Origin: Dyella psychrodurans
GTDB taxonomy: Bacteria > Pseudomonadota > Gammaproteobacteria > Xanthomonadales > Rhodanobacteraceae
Reading direction: 5' to 3'
Assembly: GCF_003363265.1 (NCBI RefSeq)
Contig: NZ_QRBF01000004.1
Coordinates: forward strand, 248,001-312,000
Length of the DNA: 64,000 nt
Each line of letters opens with the position of its first letter. Position 1 is the first letter of the stretch. The translations under genes were made by a program, and so were the position numbers. The notes below the pieces were generated by a model. It was not told the DNA's origin and searched no databases. It saw only the letters and a list, made by a program, of their open reading frames with translations. Positions 41,693-50,702 of the stretch are shown here, in pieces.

Positions 41693-43176
41693 AGACTGAA
41701 AAGATCGCTCGACCCACGCACGCGATGGCCGCTTTGGCCACAGCGCTGACTTTATCGGGATGCGCATTCGCACCGCCTGCGAAACCGCCGGCCTCACCGT
41801 CGCCGCAGCATTACGCGGTAGCGCCGACACCGGCACAGAGCGCGACGGCCGATGGCGTGGCGCAACGCTTCAGCCTCGGCGAAAGACCCGTGCCGGACTG
41901 GTGGCGGTTGTATCAGTGCGACACGCTCGATAGCTGGGTCGAAGAGGGTTTGCACAACAATCCCTCGCTGACGGCGACCAGGCACACGCTTGAAGCGGCA
42001 CATCAGCTGCTGCGCGCCCAGGTCGGGCAAAACATGCTGCCGTCCCTGGATGGCGGTGCGCAGGCGAGCCGGCAACGTGCCTTGGGTTTTCCGCAAATCG
42101 GTCCGCCCACCAATCTCTACGACGTTTACGCCGGCCAGCTGCAATTGAGCTACACCTTCGATTTGTTCGGCGCCACGCGACATGGGATCGAGCAGACCGC
42201 GGCGCAGGTCGATCAGCAGTCGTATGAATTCGACGCGGCACGACGTGCGCTGGCGGCCAACATCGTGACGGCGGCGATCAATGCGGCGTCGTTGTCGGAA
42301 CAGCTCGACGCCAGCGAGCGATTGTCGGTGCTGGCGCACCAGCAGGCGGATATCGCCGAGCGCGGTTATCGGCTCGGTGCCGTGTCGCACGACGACCTGT
42401 TGCTGGCGCAGCAGCAGGCGGCAACGTTCGATGCGTCATTGCCTGCCTTGCGCGCGGAGGCCTTGCGCGCCCGACATGCCTTGGCGGTGCTGATGGGACG
42501 CACGCCGGATCAGGCGCCCTCGAACCTCACCCTTGCGCAATGGCATCTGCCGGCGGATGTGCCGGTCAGCGTGCCCTCCGAACTGCTGCAGCAACGGCCG
42601 GATGTGCTGGCCGCGGAGGCGTCCGTCCATGCGGCATCGGCGCAGGTTGGCGTGGCTACCGCCAATCTGTTTCCGCATCTTTCGCTGTCCGCATCCCTGG
42701 GTTCGGCGGCGTTCAATCGTGCCATGCTCTTTACGGGTGCGGGTTCGGTCTGGAGCGCAGGCGCGTCGCTGACGCAACCGATCTTTCACGGTGGCGCGCT
42801 GATCGCGCAACGCAAGGCGGCGATTGCGAACTACAACGCGGCGATTGCCCAGTATCAGCAGACGGTGCTCAATGCCTTCCAGAATGTCGCCGACACACTG
42901 ACTGCGCTGGATCAGGATGCGTTGGCGTTGCAGTCGGCCCAGTTGGCGGCAACGTCGGCGGAACAATCGTTCAAGGATGTCGATGTGCGTTATCGGCTCG
43001 GAGCTGTTTCGTACCCGACGACAGTGCTCAGCGAACAGCAGCTGCAGAACGCAAGGCTTGGGGAAATCCGCGCCAGCGCGGCCCGGCTTGCTGATACAGC
43101 AGCGCTGTTCCAGGCCATGGGCGTGCCGCCCTCCGCCGTGCTGGCAGCGAATCGCCAAGAGCATCCAACAAAATGA
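41689..43176 (+). CDS. Outer-membrane efflux lipoprotein (OprM/NodT family)
   Basis: A 495-residue lipoprotein (TLSGC lipobox near residue 25) with the duplicated helical/barrel repeats of TolC-like channels. Motifs include DWWRLYQCDTLDSWVEEGLH near residue 65, LQLSYTFDLFG near 155 and LPADVPVSVPSELLQQRPDV, continuing LAAEASVHAASA near 290. It overlaps the pump gene by 4 bases, making a complete tripartite system. Paired GC-rich hairpins lie downstream. Confidence 0.9.
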   Translation: MKTEKIARPTHAMAALATALTLSGCAFAPPAKPPASPSPQHYAVAPTPAQSATADGVAQRFSLGERPVPDWWRLYQCDTLDSWVEEGLHNNPSLTATRHTLEAAHQLLRAQVGQNMLPSLDGGAQASRQRALGFPQIGPPTNLYDVYAGQLQLSYTFDLFGATRHGIEQTAAQVDQQSYEFDAARRALAANIVTAAINAASLSEQLDASERLSVLAHQQADIAERGYRLGAVSHDDLLLAQQQAATFDASLPALRAEALRARHALAVLMGRTPDQAPSNLTLAQWHLPADVPVSVPSELLQQRPDVLAAEASVHAASAQVGVATANLFPHLSLSASLGSAAFNRAMLFTGAGSVWSAGASLTQPIFHGGALIAQRKAAIANYNAAIAQYQQTVLNAFQNVADTLTALDQDALALQSAQLAATSAEQSFKDVDVRYRLGAVSYPTTVLSEQQLQNARLGEIRASAARLADTAALFQAMGVPPSAVLAANRQEHPTK

Positions 43177-43213
43177 TCGCGTAGCGTTAAAAGCCAGCCA
43201 GGCACATCACACT

Positions 43214-43316
43214 CCCTCCCCTGCGTGCAGCAGGGGAGGGCGGGGGTGGGGTGAAGCCTTTATGCGAAGCAAGAGCGTTACCCCCTCCCAACCTCCCCCT
43301 GCTTCGCAGGGGGAGG
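43214..43316. repeat. Two GC-rich hairpins in the gap after the efflux operon
   Basis: Eleven-pair stems built on CTCCCCTGC-GTGCA-GCAGGGGAG (43214-43240) and CCTCCCCCTGC-TTC-GCAGGGGGAGG (43292-43316). The sequences are related to each other and to hairpins near 48.7 and 50.7 kb, suggesting a dispersed REP-like family. No T-run follows. The rest of the 43177-43462 gap shows no gene. Confidence 0.55.
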
Positions 43317-43462
43317 AGCAGCTCGCGGCCTCTTTCATCATCTTCGGCCAGTGTCGATGTGCTCATTTTGTTGGAAGCTCTAAGAGCCCATTTCGCGCCA
43401 TTTCAAAATCGGCAGTCTGAAACGTCTTGGAAGGACTGTGACTGATTTGTAGGGCGAATGCC

Positions 43463-44626
43463 TTGAACAAGCCAAACCATCCGCCCGCAGGCGTCCTGGG
43501 TATCGGTGCCGATGCTTTCCTGCCTCCCGGCGTGTCCGCCCCGGAATGGTCCTATCGATTGGGCCAGGTACGCCAACCAACGCCACCGACGCTGCTTGGC
43601 CGGTGCCGCGCCGCGATGGCGCGTCTATCCGCGGCGGTGCCGCACGATTGGACGGCCAACATGTTGCGTTCGCTGCGCGACCGCCGCGATTGGCGCGGTG
43701 CGTGGTACAAGCGTGGCGCATCGGCGATCAAATATGTGCTGCGTAGTGCCTGCATGCCGGTGCGTCACGGACGCTTTCTCGCATTCGTCCACGCCCATCC
43801 GCAGATGGTTGCTTATCGGCAGCGCGATCCGCGGTTGCTGGAACGTCACATGCATCGCTACGTCAATGCGCATTGGCATCGTCGCCGTCGCCTGCAGAAT
43901 TTGCATCAGCACTATCGCTTTGCGCTCGCGAATTTGCCGGGCGGATTGTTCGATCTGGTTTATGGCCTGGGGCACGCCAGTTTGGGAGGCTTCATCGCCA
44001 AGGATGGCAGCTTGCTGACCCTTTGCATGCGTCCGCCGATTTTCATGGGCTGCGAGGGTGAGTTGTGCCTGCAGCTCTGCGACGGGAATGAAACGCCGCT
44101 CTACAGCATCGTCTTCTCCGTCGTCGGGGAGCATCGCCCGCGCCTGCTCATCGGTTGCCTGCAAGGACCCGGCGGCGACAGTGCCAGGGATGTTGTGCGC
44201 GAACTTACGCGCAATCTGCATGGCATGCGTCCGAAGCAATTGATGTTGGCGCTGGTGTACGCTTTTGCGCGGCGCTATGGCATTCACGACATCGTCGCCG
44301 TCAGCAATGAAGCGCATCCGCTGCGGCGTACCGGCCGTCCGGTGTTGTCCGATTACGATGCGTTCTGGGAAGAACAGCACGGTACGGCTATCGCCGGCGG
44401 CTGGTACGCGCTGCCCGCATCTCCGCACCACAAGTCGGAAGCCGATGTGCCCAGCAACCATCGCTCCGCCTTCCGTCGCCGCGAGGCATTGAGGCTTCAG
44501 GCCGAGCAACGGGTCATGAATGCACTGGGTAGCCTTCCGGTAAAACAGGCCGACCCCCTTGTGCACGGGCGGCTGACGGCATACAAGCCCATGCATGAAT
44601 TCCGTGAAAGATCGTGGGCAAGCTGA
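43463..44626 (+). CDS. VirK/YbjX-family (DUF535) protein
   Basis: A 387-residue protein matching DUF535: YRFALANLPGGLFDLVYGLG, then FMGCEGELCLQLCDGNETPL, YSIVFSVVGE and IGCLQGPGGDSARDVVRELT, plus the C-terminal LSDYDAFWEE. VirK/YbjX proteins are linked to envelope stress and antimicrobial-peptide resistance in enterobacteria; their biochemical role is unknown. There is no signal peptide. The start appears to be TTG at 43463 with AGGGCG upstream, because no ATG fits. It ends 20 bases before the FecI-like gene. Confidence 0.82.
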   Translation: MNKPNHPPAGVLGIGADAFLPPGVSAPEWSYRLGQVRQPTPPTLLGRCRAAMARLSAAVPHDWTANMLRSLRDRRDWRGAWYKRGASAIKYVLRSACMPVRHGRFLAFVHAHPQMVAYRQRDPRLLERHMHRYVNAHWHRRRRLQNLHQHYRFALANLPGGLFDLVYGLGHASLGGFIAKDGSLLTLCMRPPIFMGCEGELCLQLCDGNETPLYSIVFSVVGEHRPRLLIGCLQGPGGDSARDVVRELTRNLHGMRPKQLMLALVYAFARRYGIHDIVAVSNEAHPLRRTGRPVLSDYDAFWEEQHGTAIAGGWYALPASPHHKSEADVPSNHRSAFRRREALRLQAEQRVMNALGSLPVKQADPLVHGRLTAYKPMHEFRERSWAS

Positions 44627-44646
44627 ACACAGCGATTTATGAGGGC

Positions 44647-45171
44647 ATGACGACCGTGACGCTTTCGGTGCACGCGAACGATGTTGAGCAGCTGTTTCGC
44701 GAGCACAATCGCGCGCTGATCGCGTTCCTTCAGTGCCGGCTCAATTCGCACTCCGATGCGCAGGAGGTCGCGCAGGAGGCGTATCTGCGCGTGCTCACCA
44801 TGAGCAATCGCGAAGAGGTCGATTCGCTGCGCAGCTATCTGTTCACCATCGCGGGCAATCTGGCGATCGATCGCTTGCGCAAGCGCAAGGTGCGCAGCGA
44901 TTTCGCAGCGGTGCAGTCTCAGGAGGAGCCGGCAACCGAAGCTTTGCCGGACCATCATGCGATGGCGGTCGAGCAAGTGGCCGGCCTGCGGCGCGCACTG
45001 CGCGAGCTGCCGCCCAAGGCGAGCCAGGCGTTTGTCCTGCACGTTATTGAAGGGCGCGATTTTGGAACCGTCGCGCAAACCATGAAACTCAGCGAGCGCA
45101 TGGTGCGCTATCACGTCGCCAACGCGCTGGCGCACTGCCGCGCGTGGGTGGACGAGAAGGAGAAGCCGTGA
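44647..45171 (+). CDS. FecI-like ECF sigma factor
   Basis: A 174-residue iron-starvation-type sigma factor. Region 2 includes SDAQEVAQEAYLRVLTM and LRSYLFTIAGNLAIDRLRKR. Region 4 includes LRELPPKASQAFVLHVIEGR and VAQTMKLSERMVRYHVANAL. The ATG at 44647 has GAGGG close upstream. It overlaps the anti-sigma gene by one base. In this module the sigma factor transcribes the receptor gene when the receptor signals through FecR. Confidence 0.9.
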   Translation: MTTVTLSVHANDVEQLFREHNRALIAFLQCRLNSHSDAQEVAQEAYLRVLTMSNREEVDSLRSYLFTIAGNLAIDRLRKRKVRSDFAAVQSQEEPATEALPDHHAMAVEQVAGLRRALRELPPKASQAFVLHVIEGRDFGTVAQTMKLSERMVRYHVANALAHCRAWVDEKEKP

Positions 45172-46181
45172 TGGCCAAGATCGACCCACGCAAGCAAGAC
45201 GAAATCTTGCACGCCGCCGCCGATTGGTGGGTGAAGCTGCGCGAGCCCGATACCGAAGGCGAGGCGGTCGAGCAGTGGCTCGCATGGGCCACCGAAGACG
45301 AGCGTCATCTGGAAACGTTCGAACGCATGAACGAGCTTGCAGGAAGGCTGGGGTCGCTGGATGCGGTGTCCCGCCAAGGGTTGATCAACGCGTTCACGCG
45401 GCCTGCCGCACCACCGCGTCGCTGGTTGCCTTTGGCTGTTGCTGCATCGATCGCCGTGGTGGCGCTGTCGGGTACCTACATCGTCTGGAGGAACGGTGTG
45501 TCCAGTGTTGGTTCGCAGGTGTATGCGAGTGCCGTCGCGCAGAACAAGGACATCACCTTGCCGGATGGTACGCAGGTGGCGCTGGGTGCCGCGTCGACGC
45601 TCACCACGCATTTCAGTCACGGCCAGCGTCGCGTGGAATTGAGCCAGGGCGAAGCCTTCTTTCAGGTGATTCATGACAACAGCCGTCCGTTCGTGGTGGC
45701 GGCAGGGAATGTGTCGGTCCGCGATATCGGCACGGCGTTCGATGTGCGTCGCACGGGCGAGCGCGTGACGATCGCCGTGACGCAGGGACGTGTGCAGATT
45801 GCCGATACGCATCCGTCGCCGGGTCAGGAGCCGCGCGGTACGCTGGAAGTTTCCGCCGGTCAGCTGGTTTCCTACGATCCGAATTCGTCGGGCATGACCA
45901 TCGGCAGCATTACATCCGAGCAGGCTACCGGGTGGCGCGACGATCGACTGGACTTCATCGACGAGCCGCTGAGCGTGGTGGTCGCCAACCTCAATCGCTA
46001 CAGCGTGCGTCAGCTGCATATCGCGGATGCCGATCTCGGCAAGCTGACCTACACCGGCAGTGTTCGCACCGATGCCATCGACAGTTGGTTGAGTGCCTTG
46101 CCCCAGGTGTTTCCATTGCGTGTAAGCACAGGCGGCAATGAGGTCATTCTTTCGGACGCGGCGTATCCATCGCATCGCTGA
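45171..46181 (+). CDS. FecR-like anti-sigma/signal transducer
   Basis: A 336-residue protein: an N-terminal DUF4880 domain (AAADWWVKLREPDTEGEAVE, then EDERHLETFERM), a membrane helix at about 87-110 (LPLAVAASIAVVALSGTYIV), the FecR periplasmic domain (KDITLPDGTQVALGAASTLT, then VELSQGEAFFQV) and a C-terminal secretin/TonB-like domain. It transmits the siderophore-bound state of the receptor to the sigma factor. ATGA overlap with the sigma gene. Confidence 0.92.
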   Translation: MAKIDPRKQDEILHAAADWWVKLREPDTEGEAVEQWLAWATEDERHLETFERMNELAGRLGSLDAVSRQGLINAFTRPAAPPRRWLPLAVAASIAVVALSGTYIVWRNGVSSVGSQVYASAVAQNKDITLPDGTQVALGAASTLTTHFSHGQRRVELSQGEAFFQVIHDNSRPFVVAAGNVSVRDIGTAFDVRRTGERVTIAVTQGRVQIADTHPSPGQEPRGTLEVSAGQLVSYDPNSSGMTIGSITSEQATGWRDDRLDFIDEPLSVVVANLNRYSVRQLHIADADLGKLTYTGSVRTDAIDSWLSALPQVFPLRVSTGGNEVILSDAAYPSHR

Positions 46182-46271
46182 ACGCCGGGATGCAGGTGTC
46201 GCGGCGTTCCCAGGTGCCAACCGGCACGCCACATGGCAGACTCGTGATTTGGTCCTGGATTGACGCGATTC

Positions 46272-48683
46272 ATGAGTCGGCTTGCCTGGCTGCCAGCTTA
46301 CGGCTGCCTGACATTGTTGTGTGCTGTGACGAGTGCCAAGGCGGCGCCGTCGTATGCGGCAGAACAGCCGGCGACGCTGCGTTTTTCCATACCTGCGCAA
46401 TCGCTCTCTACCGCGTTGATTGCGTTCGGCAAGCAAGCCAACGTGCAAGTGCTCACGGCGGGACGGACGATCGATGCGCTGCGTTCCACTGACGTCAGCG
46501 GAGCGTTGACGGCCGAGGCCGCGCTGACGCGGCTGCTTCAGGGAACGGGCGCGGTCTATACGTTTGTCGATGCACGCACCGTCGTGATCAAGCCGCGCGA
46601 GGCAGAAACATCGCAAGCAGGGAACGCCAAACCCTTATCCAAGCCTGTACCGGTGGCGACACTGCTCCCACCCATACAAGCGATCGGATTGGTCGGCCGC
46701 GATGTCGGTTTCATGGCGGACGTCAGCAGCGGTCCTACGCGCACGGTTTCCGATCCGATCGATGTGCCGCAGTCGGTGGGCATCGTCACGCAGAGTCTGC
46801 TCCAGTCGCAGCAACTGCGGACAGTTGCCGATGCGGTGCAGAACGTATCCGGTGCGCAATATGTCGACGGCTCCAGTGGCCTGCCGATTTTCGAGGTCCG
46901 CGGATTCTTCACCGGCAACGGCATGACCGATGGTTTGCCCAACAACATTTTGGGCATCGGCGATTCGCCGCCGCTGATCGGCGTGGAGCGTGTCGAGGTG
47001 CTCAAGGGACCGCAGGCGATTCTGGGCGATACGTCGGTCTACAACAATTTCGGCGGCTTGATCGATGTGGTGTTGAAAAAGCCGCAGGCGGAGCCGGTCC
47101 GCGAGTTCACGTTTTCCATCGGCGATCACGGCCAGAAGCAAGCAGGCGTGGATCTGGCGGGGCCCCTGAACGACAGCCACTCGTGGAGTTATCGCCTGAT
47201 CCTGAATGGCGATGTCGCGAACGACACGGTGCAGGGGATGCGTGGCCAGCGCAATCGCTACGTCGCGCCGTCGATCGGTTGGACGACGCCCGATACGACA
47301 TTCATCGGCGGTGTGTCATGGATGATGAATCACATGCCGATCCCCGATCACGTGATCCTGCTCGACGATACGTTGTCGTCCGCTTCGCCGCGGGGTTTGC
47401 TACTCGACAATCCCGACGATCACACGGCCGTCGAAACGCGGCGGTTGTTCTACCTGTTCGAGCATCGGTTCAACGATAACTGGACCTTTCGCAGCAGGGC
47501 GCAGTACGTGCGCGAGTCCATCGATCTCAAGGATTGGCTGATCGGCGGCATAGAGCCGACCGGCGACGTGAATGCGACCGCCGAACACTATCGATCTTCG
47601 GATGCCTACTACGTCACGCAGAACGATGTCGCTGCCACGTTCGGGAAAGGCTGGCTGCAGCATTCGATGGTGCTTGGCTTCGACTATTCGCGCGTGCAAG
47701 TAGGCAGCAGCGACGATGCGTTGAGCAACGGTGGTGGCGGCATGCCATACAACATCTTCACCGGTGGGGCGCTGCCGCTGCCCGATGCGATGCTTTCACC
47801 AAGCGATTACGCCAGCGGTTATTCGCCGGGTAGTCCGTGGGTGACCGACAGCGGCATTTTTCTTCAGGATCGGATCAGCCTGGGCAGCTATTGGGAAGTG
47901 CTGATGGCGGTGCGGCGTGCGGCGTACGAATTGCAGACCAGCTACCCGGACGGCACCCCCTGGAATCAGCACAAGGCGAAATGGGTGCCGAACTTCGGCG
48001 TGGTGTACAAGCTCACGCCGGATACGTCGATTTACGCCAACACGTCCAACGGTTTTCAGCCCGACACGCTATTGGGCAAGGACAACCATCCCCTGCCACC
48101 GTCGTTGTCGCGGCAGATCGAACTCGGGGCGAAATTCGACGTGTTCCAGAACAGGGCCCGTCTGACGGTGGCGGCGTATCGCATCATGCTTGATCACAGC
48201 ACCGATCTGATTTCGTTGCAGCCGCCGTATTACGTGGTGAGCGGTCCCGGGCAGTCCAACAAGGGCGTTGAAGTTGAATTCAACGGGCAGGTCGCGCCCG
48301 GCATGGACCTCAGCGCGGCATACACGTATAGCGTGATCCGCAACAACGACGGGACGCCGGCAACCAGTGCATCGCGACAGCGCTTCAATGTGTGGGCGAG
48401 TTACACCTTCCAGTATGGTTTATTGCGTGGTTTCGGCTTGGCGGGTGGCGTGCTCGCGCGCAGCCGCAGCCTGACCCAGACTTCCGACTTCACCAGCTAT
48501 ATCCGAATTCCAGGGCAGGCGGATGCTTCTGCCAACGTTTTTTATCGCGCCCACCGCTGGAGCGTGACGCTCGGCGTGAAGAACCTCTTCGACCGGCAGC
48601 TTTACGGTACGTATTTCGACGAAACCTTCGTGCCGTTGCGTTACCGGCGCACCTATATGCTGAGTGGCGCGGTGGACTTCTGA
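46272..48683 (+). CDS. TonB-dependent siderophore receptor with N-terminal signalling domain
   Basis: An outer-membrane receptor of about 803 residues. A signal peptide is followed by an STN signalling domain (FSIPAQSLSTALIAFGKQAN, then LLQGTGAVYTFVDARTVVI), the plug (VPQSVGIVTQSLLQSQQLRT, then VEVLKGPQAILGDTSVYNNF) and a 22-strand barrel ending in Phe (GAVDF). The STN domain plus the adjacent sigma/FecR pair defines a Fec-type surface-signalling system; the plug is of the ferrichrome/siderophore class. The ATG at 46272 is chosen; TTG at 46260 is in frame. Confidence 0.92.
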   Translation: MSRLAWLPAYGCLTLLCAVTSAKAAPSYAAEQPATLRFSIPAQSLSTALIAFGKQANVQVLTAGRTIDALRSTDVSGALTAEAALTRLLQGTGAVYTFVDARTVVIKPREAETSQAGNAKPLSKPVPVATLLPPIQAIGLVGRDVGFMADVSSGPTRTVSDPIDVPQSVGIVTQSLLQSQQLRTVADAVQNVSGAQYVDGSSGLPIFEVRGFFTGNGMTDGLPNNILGIGDSPPLIGVERVEVLKGPQAILGDTSVYNNFGGLIDVVLKKPQAEPVREFTFSIGDHGQKQAGVDLAGPLNDSHSWSYRLILNGDVANDTVQGMRGQRNRYVAPSIGWTTPDTTFIGGVSWMMNHMPIPDHVILLDDTLSSASPRGLLLDNPDDHTAVETRRLFYLFEHRFNDNWTFRSRAQYVRESIDLKDWLIGGIEPTGDVNATAEHYRSSDAYYVTQNDVAATFGKGWLQHSMVLGFDYSRVQVGSSDDALSNGGGGMPYNIFTGGALPLPDAMLSPSDYASGYSPGSPWVTDSGIFLQDRISLGSYWEVLMAVRRAAYELQTSYPDGTPWNQHKAKWVPNFGVVYKLTPDTSIYANTSNGFQPDTLLGKDNHPLPPSLSRQIELGAKFDVFQNRARLTVAAYRIMLDHSTDLISLQPPYYVVSGPGQSNKGVEVEFNGQVAPGMDLSAAYTYSVIRNNDGTPATSASRQRFNVWASYTFQYGLLRGFGLAGGVLARSRSLTQTSDFTSYIRIPGQADASANVFYRAHRWSVTLGVKNLFDRQLYGTYFDETFVPLRYRRTYMLSGAVDF

Positions 48684-48693
48684 AATGGTGGGC

Positions 48694-48721
48694 GCCCCCT
48701 CTCCCGCGTGGAAGAGGGGGC
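48694..48721. terminator. Hairpin between convergent receptor and FadL genes
   Basis: GCCCCCTCT and AGAGGGGGC pair perfectly around a 10-base loop, 10 bases after the receptor stop and 7 bases from the FadL stop. It has no T-run but is well placed to end both convergent transcripts. Its sequence resembles the hairpins at 43.2 kb. Confidence 0.5.
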
Positions 48722-48728
48722 TGCTGGA

Positions 48729-50105
48729 TCAGAAGTGATAGGTGCCGGTCATGCTCACCACGTCGCCCGAGTCGGCGAAGTAGCCATTCATGGTTTGCGC
48801 GCCGAGGATCGCTTGATTCGTCAGGTGGACCGGGGCATTGCTGACGAACTGATGCTGATAGCCCAGATCGAAGCTGACATGCTGGTTGAGCTTGTAGCCG
48901 AAACCGATGCCTAGCAGCTTGCGGGCGTTATCGGGCACGCGCGGATCGCGGCTGATGATGTTGCTGGGCGTTTCGTCGTAGCCGATGCCGCCATGCAACG
49001 TCCATTGATCGGTAAGCTTGTAGTCGCCGCCTACCGCAAACAGATAGCTGTCCTTGAACTCTTCGGGCAGCGCGAGCAATTGCTGGCCGTTCGACATCAA
49101 CACCAGGTCCTTGAAGGTCGACCATTGCGTCCACTTGATGGTGCCGGCGATGGATAGCCGATCGTTGAAGGCGTGCAGCCAGTCTGCACTGGCGAACGCG
49201 GGTGTATCGAATTGCGCGGAGGCCGATGCACCGTTGGGATTGATGGTCGGCAGGCTCGGATCCAGCACGGGTGCCAGTGCAAGCAGCTGTTTGCCTGCGG
49301 CGCTGCCATACACGGCGTAGCTGCCGCTCAGGTTGTTCTTCACGCGCGAGTGATAGCTCATGCCGAAGGTATCCTGATCGGTCGGCTTGTACACAAAACC
49401 GCCGAAGTAACCGAAGGAGAATTTGCGCTTGACGTTGACGTTGAGCTGCTCGTCGTCCTGCTGTGGCGGGAGGGGCAGGCCGAAGATCGCCTTGGCCGCG
49501 CCGTTGGGATCGAGCATGGTGTTGAGTTCGGCCTTGGTGCGCTGACCGAGTACGCCCACACCCAGCGAGAACTTGTCACTGACCTTGAAGGCCGCCGACA
49601 GGCTGATGTTGACCGACTGCAGATCGGTTTCGGTACCGAAATAACGACCCCGCCATTGCGGGTTGTACTTGCTCTCCAGGCCGTACGGCACGGCGAGCGC
49701 GCCACCCAGCGCGAGCCAGTCGTTCACGGGCACGACCCATCCGGCGTTCGGGAAAGGAACGAACTTGCCGAAGCCATTGGGGTTGCCGCCGGTGGTCGGG
49801 TTGCCGTCCACGTCGAGGGTCTGGCCGGTGAACTGGCCCTGGGGTCGAATTTCAGTGAGCGTGCCTTGAAACACCGGGGCGCTGAAAAAGGACATCGCCG
49901 CCGGATTGTTGTAGGCCGCCGTGGGATCGTCCGGGAACAGCGAGCCGCCCGCATTCGCGTGCGCCCAGCCGGCGGCGTTATCGGTTGGAAGTTGGAAAGC
50001 GCCTGCCTGAGCCACAACCGGAAGGGCGAGGGCAGATACCACGGCTATAGCGAGGGCGGCATGCTGGCGGCGGCGAGTCATGCGAGGCTTGGAATGATGA
50101 GTCAC
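48729..50105 (-). CDS. OmpP1/FadL-family outer-membrane transporter
   Basis: A 458-residue protein with a signal peptide ending AQAGAF. The mature N-terminus (DNAAGWAHANAGGSLFPDDP, continuing TAAYNNPAAMSF) is the FadL hatch signature, followed by a beta-barrel (PYGLESKYNPQWRGRYFG; SFDLGYQHQFVSN) ending in Phe (TGTYHF). FadL proteins take up long-chain fatty acids or hydrophobic compounds. The start is GTG at 50105, with AGGAG upstream; the longer frame to 50372 has no ribosome site. Confidence 0.88.
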   Translation of the reverse strand: MTHHSKPRMTRRRQHAALAIAVVSALALPVVAQAGAFQLPTDNAAGWAHANAGGSLFPDDPTAAYNNPAAMSFFSAPVFQGTLTEIRPQGQFTGQTLDVDGNPTTGGNPNGFGKFVPFPNAGWVVPVNDWLALGGALAVPYGLESKYNPQWRGRYFGTETDLQSVNISLSAAFKVSDKFSLGVGVLGQRTKAELNTMLDPNGAAKAIFGLPLPPQQDDEQLNVNVKRKFSFGYFGGFVYKPTDQDTFGMSYHSRVKNNLSGSYAVYGSAAGKQLLALAPVLDPSLPTINPNGASASAQFDTPAFASADWLHAFNDRLSIAGTIKWTQWSTFKDLVLMSNGQQLLALPEEFKDSYLFAVGGDYKLTDQWTLHGGIGYDETPSNIISRDPRVPDNARKLLGIGFGYKLNQHVSFDLGYQHQFVSNAPVHLTNQAILGAQTMNGYFADSGDVVSMTGTYHF

Positions 50106-50658
50106 GTTCTTCTCCTCTGGCGGCGGTAATCGGGTACGACGCAAAGTTTCTGTAAAAGGCGTGATCAGAATGTCGATGGCTTGATTAACAAATCCCCTGG
50201 CCGTCTTCACGATAGCATTACAGGCACAAGAAAGAAGAAGCGACCGATACCGGCAACGGGCAACGCAGCATGCGCGCGTTCGGCGCGAGCATGCCATTGT
50301 GCGCAACACTTCCCGCGTTGTGCGTTGCGCAAAAACAGGCGGGTGTTCGTTGATCTCCCGGAATCCGAACACGTTTTAAACGTTGGCCGCCGTGCCGGCT
50401 CGCCAGCTCCATAAGGCGGTGGGGCGCGCGTGACGGCTCTGTCCGTGCGGCGCCATGCCGCGCTTACGAGAGTTCGATTCGAAAAAATCGTCGCGCATGC
50501 CACGCGAAGATCATGAGCAGGCCCTTAGGGTATAGCGACGCTGTTCCAGCTGAAGTGTCGATGTGTGGATTTGCGTCGGGTGCTTCATGGCTCGACCACG
50601 CAGGGCGCGTTTACGCGACGGCGGGATAACGGAGGGTTTGTGTTCTTCGCGGGCCATG

Positions 50659-50687
50659 CGCCCCCTGCTTCGCCAGGGGGCGTTTTT
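50659..50687 (+). terminator. Plus-strand intrinsic terminator with no obvious gene
   Basis: CGCCCCCTG and CAGGGGGCG pair around CTTCGC and are followed by TTTTT (50683-50687). This is a textbook Rho-independent terminator for plus-strand transcription, but both flanking genes are on the minus strand. The 50106-50702 stretch has no convincing plus-strand coding frame, so an unannotated small RNA is possible. Confidence 0.6.
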
Positions 50688-50702
50688 GATGGAACGAATG
50701 GG

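Noticed and set aside
39860-41836. Long minus-strand frame of 658 codons opposite the RND pump
   Set aside because: A shadow frame with low-complexity Arg/His-rich sequence and no domain, directly antisense to a clear RND transporter.
43214-43316. Rho-independent terminators of the efflux operon
   Set aside because: The stems are strong but no T-run follows either one. Related hairpins recur elsewhere in the window, so they are listed as repeats instead.
50430-50690. Known structural RNA (6S, 4.5S/SRP or tmRNA) ending at the orphan terminator
   Set aside because: None of the conserved cores of these RNAs could be recognised in the sequence; only a possible unknown small RNA is retained.
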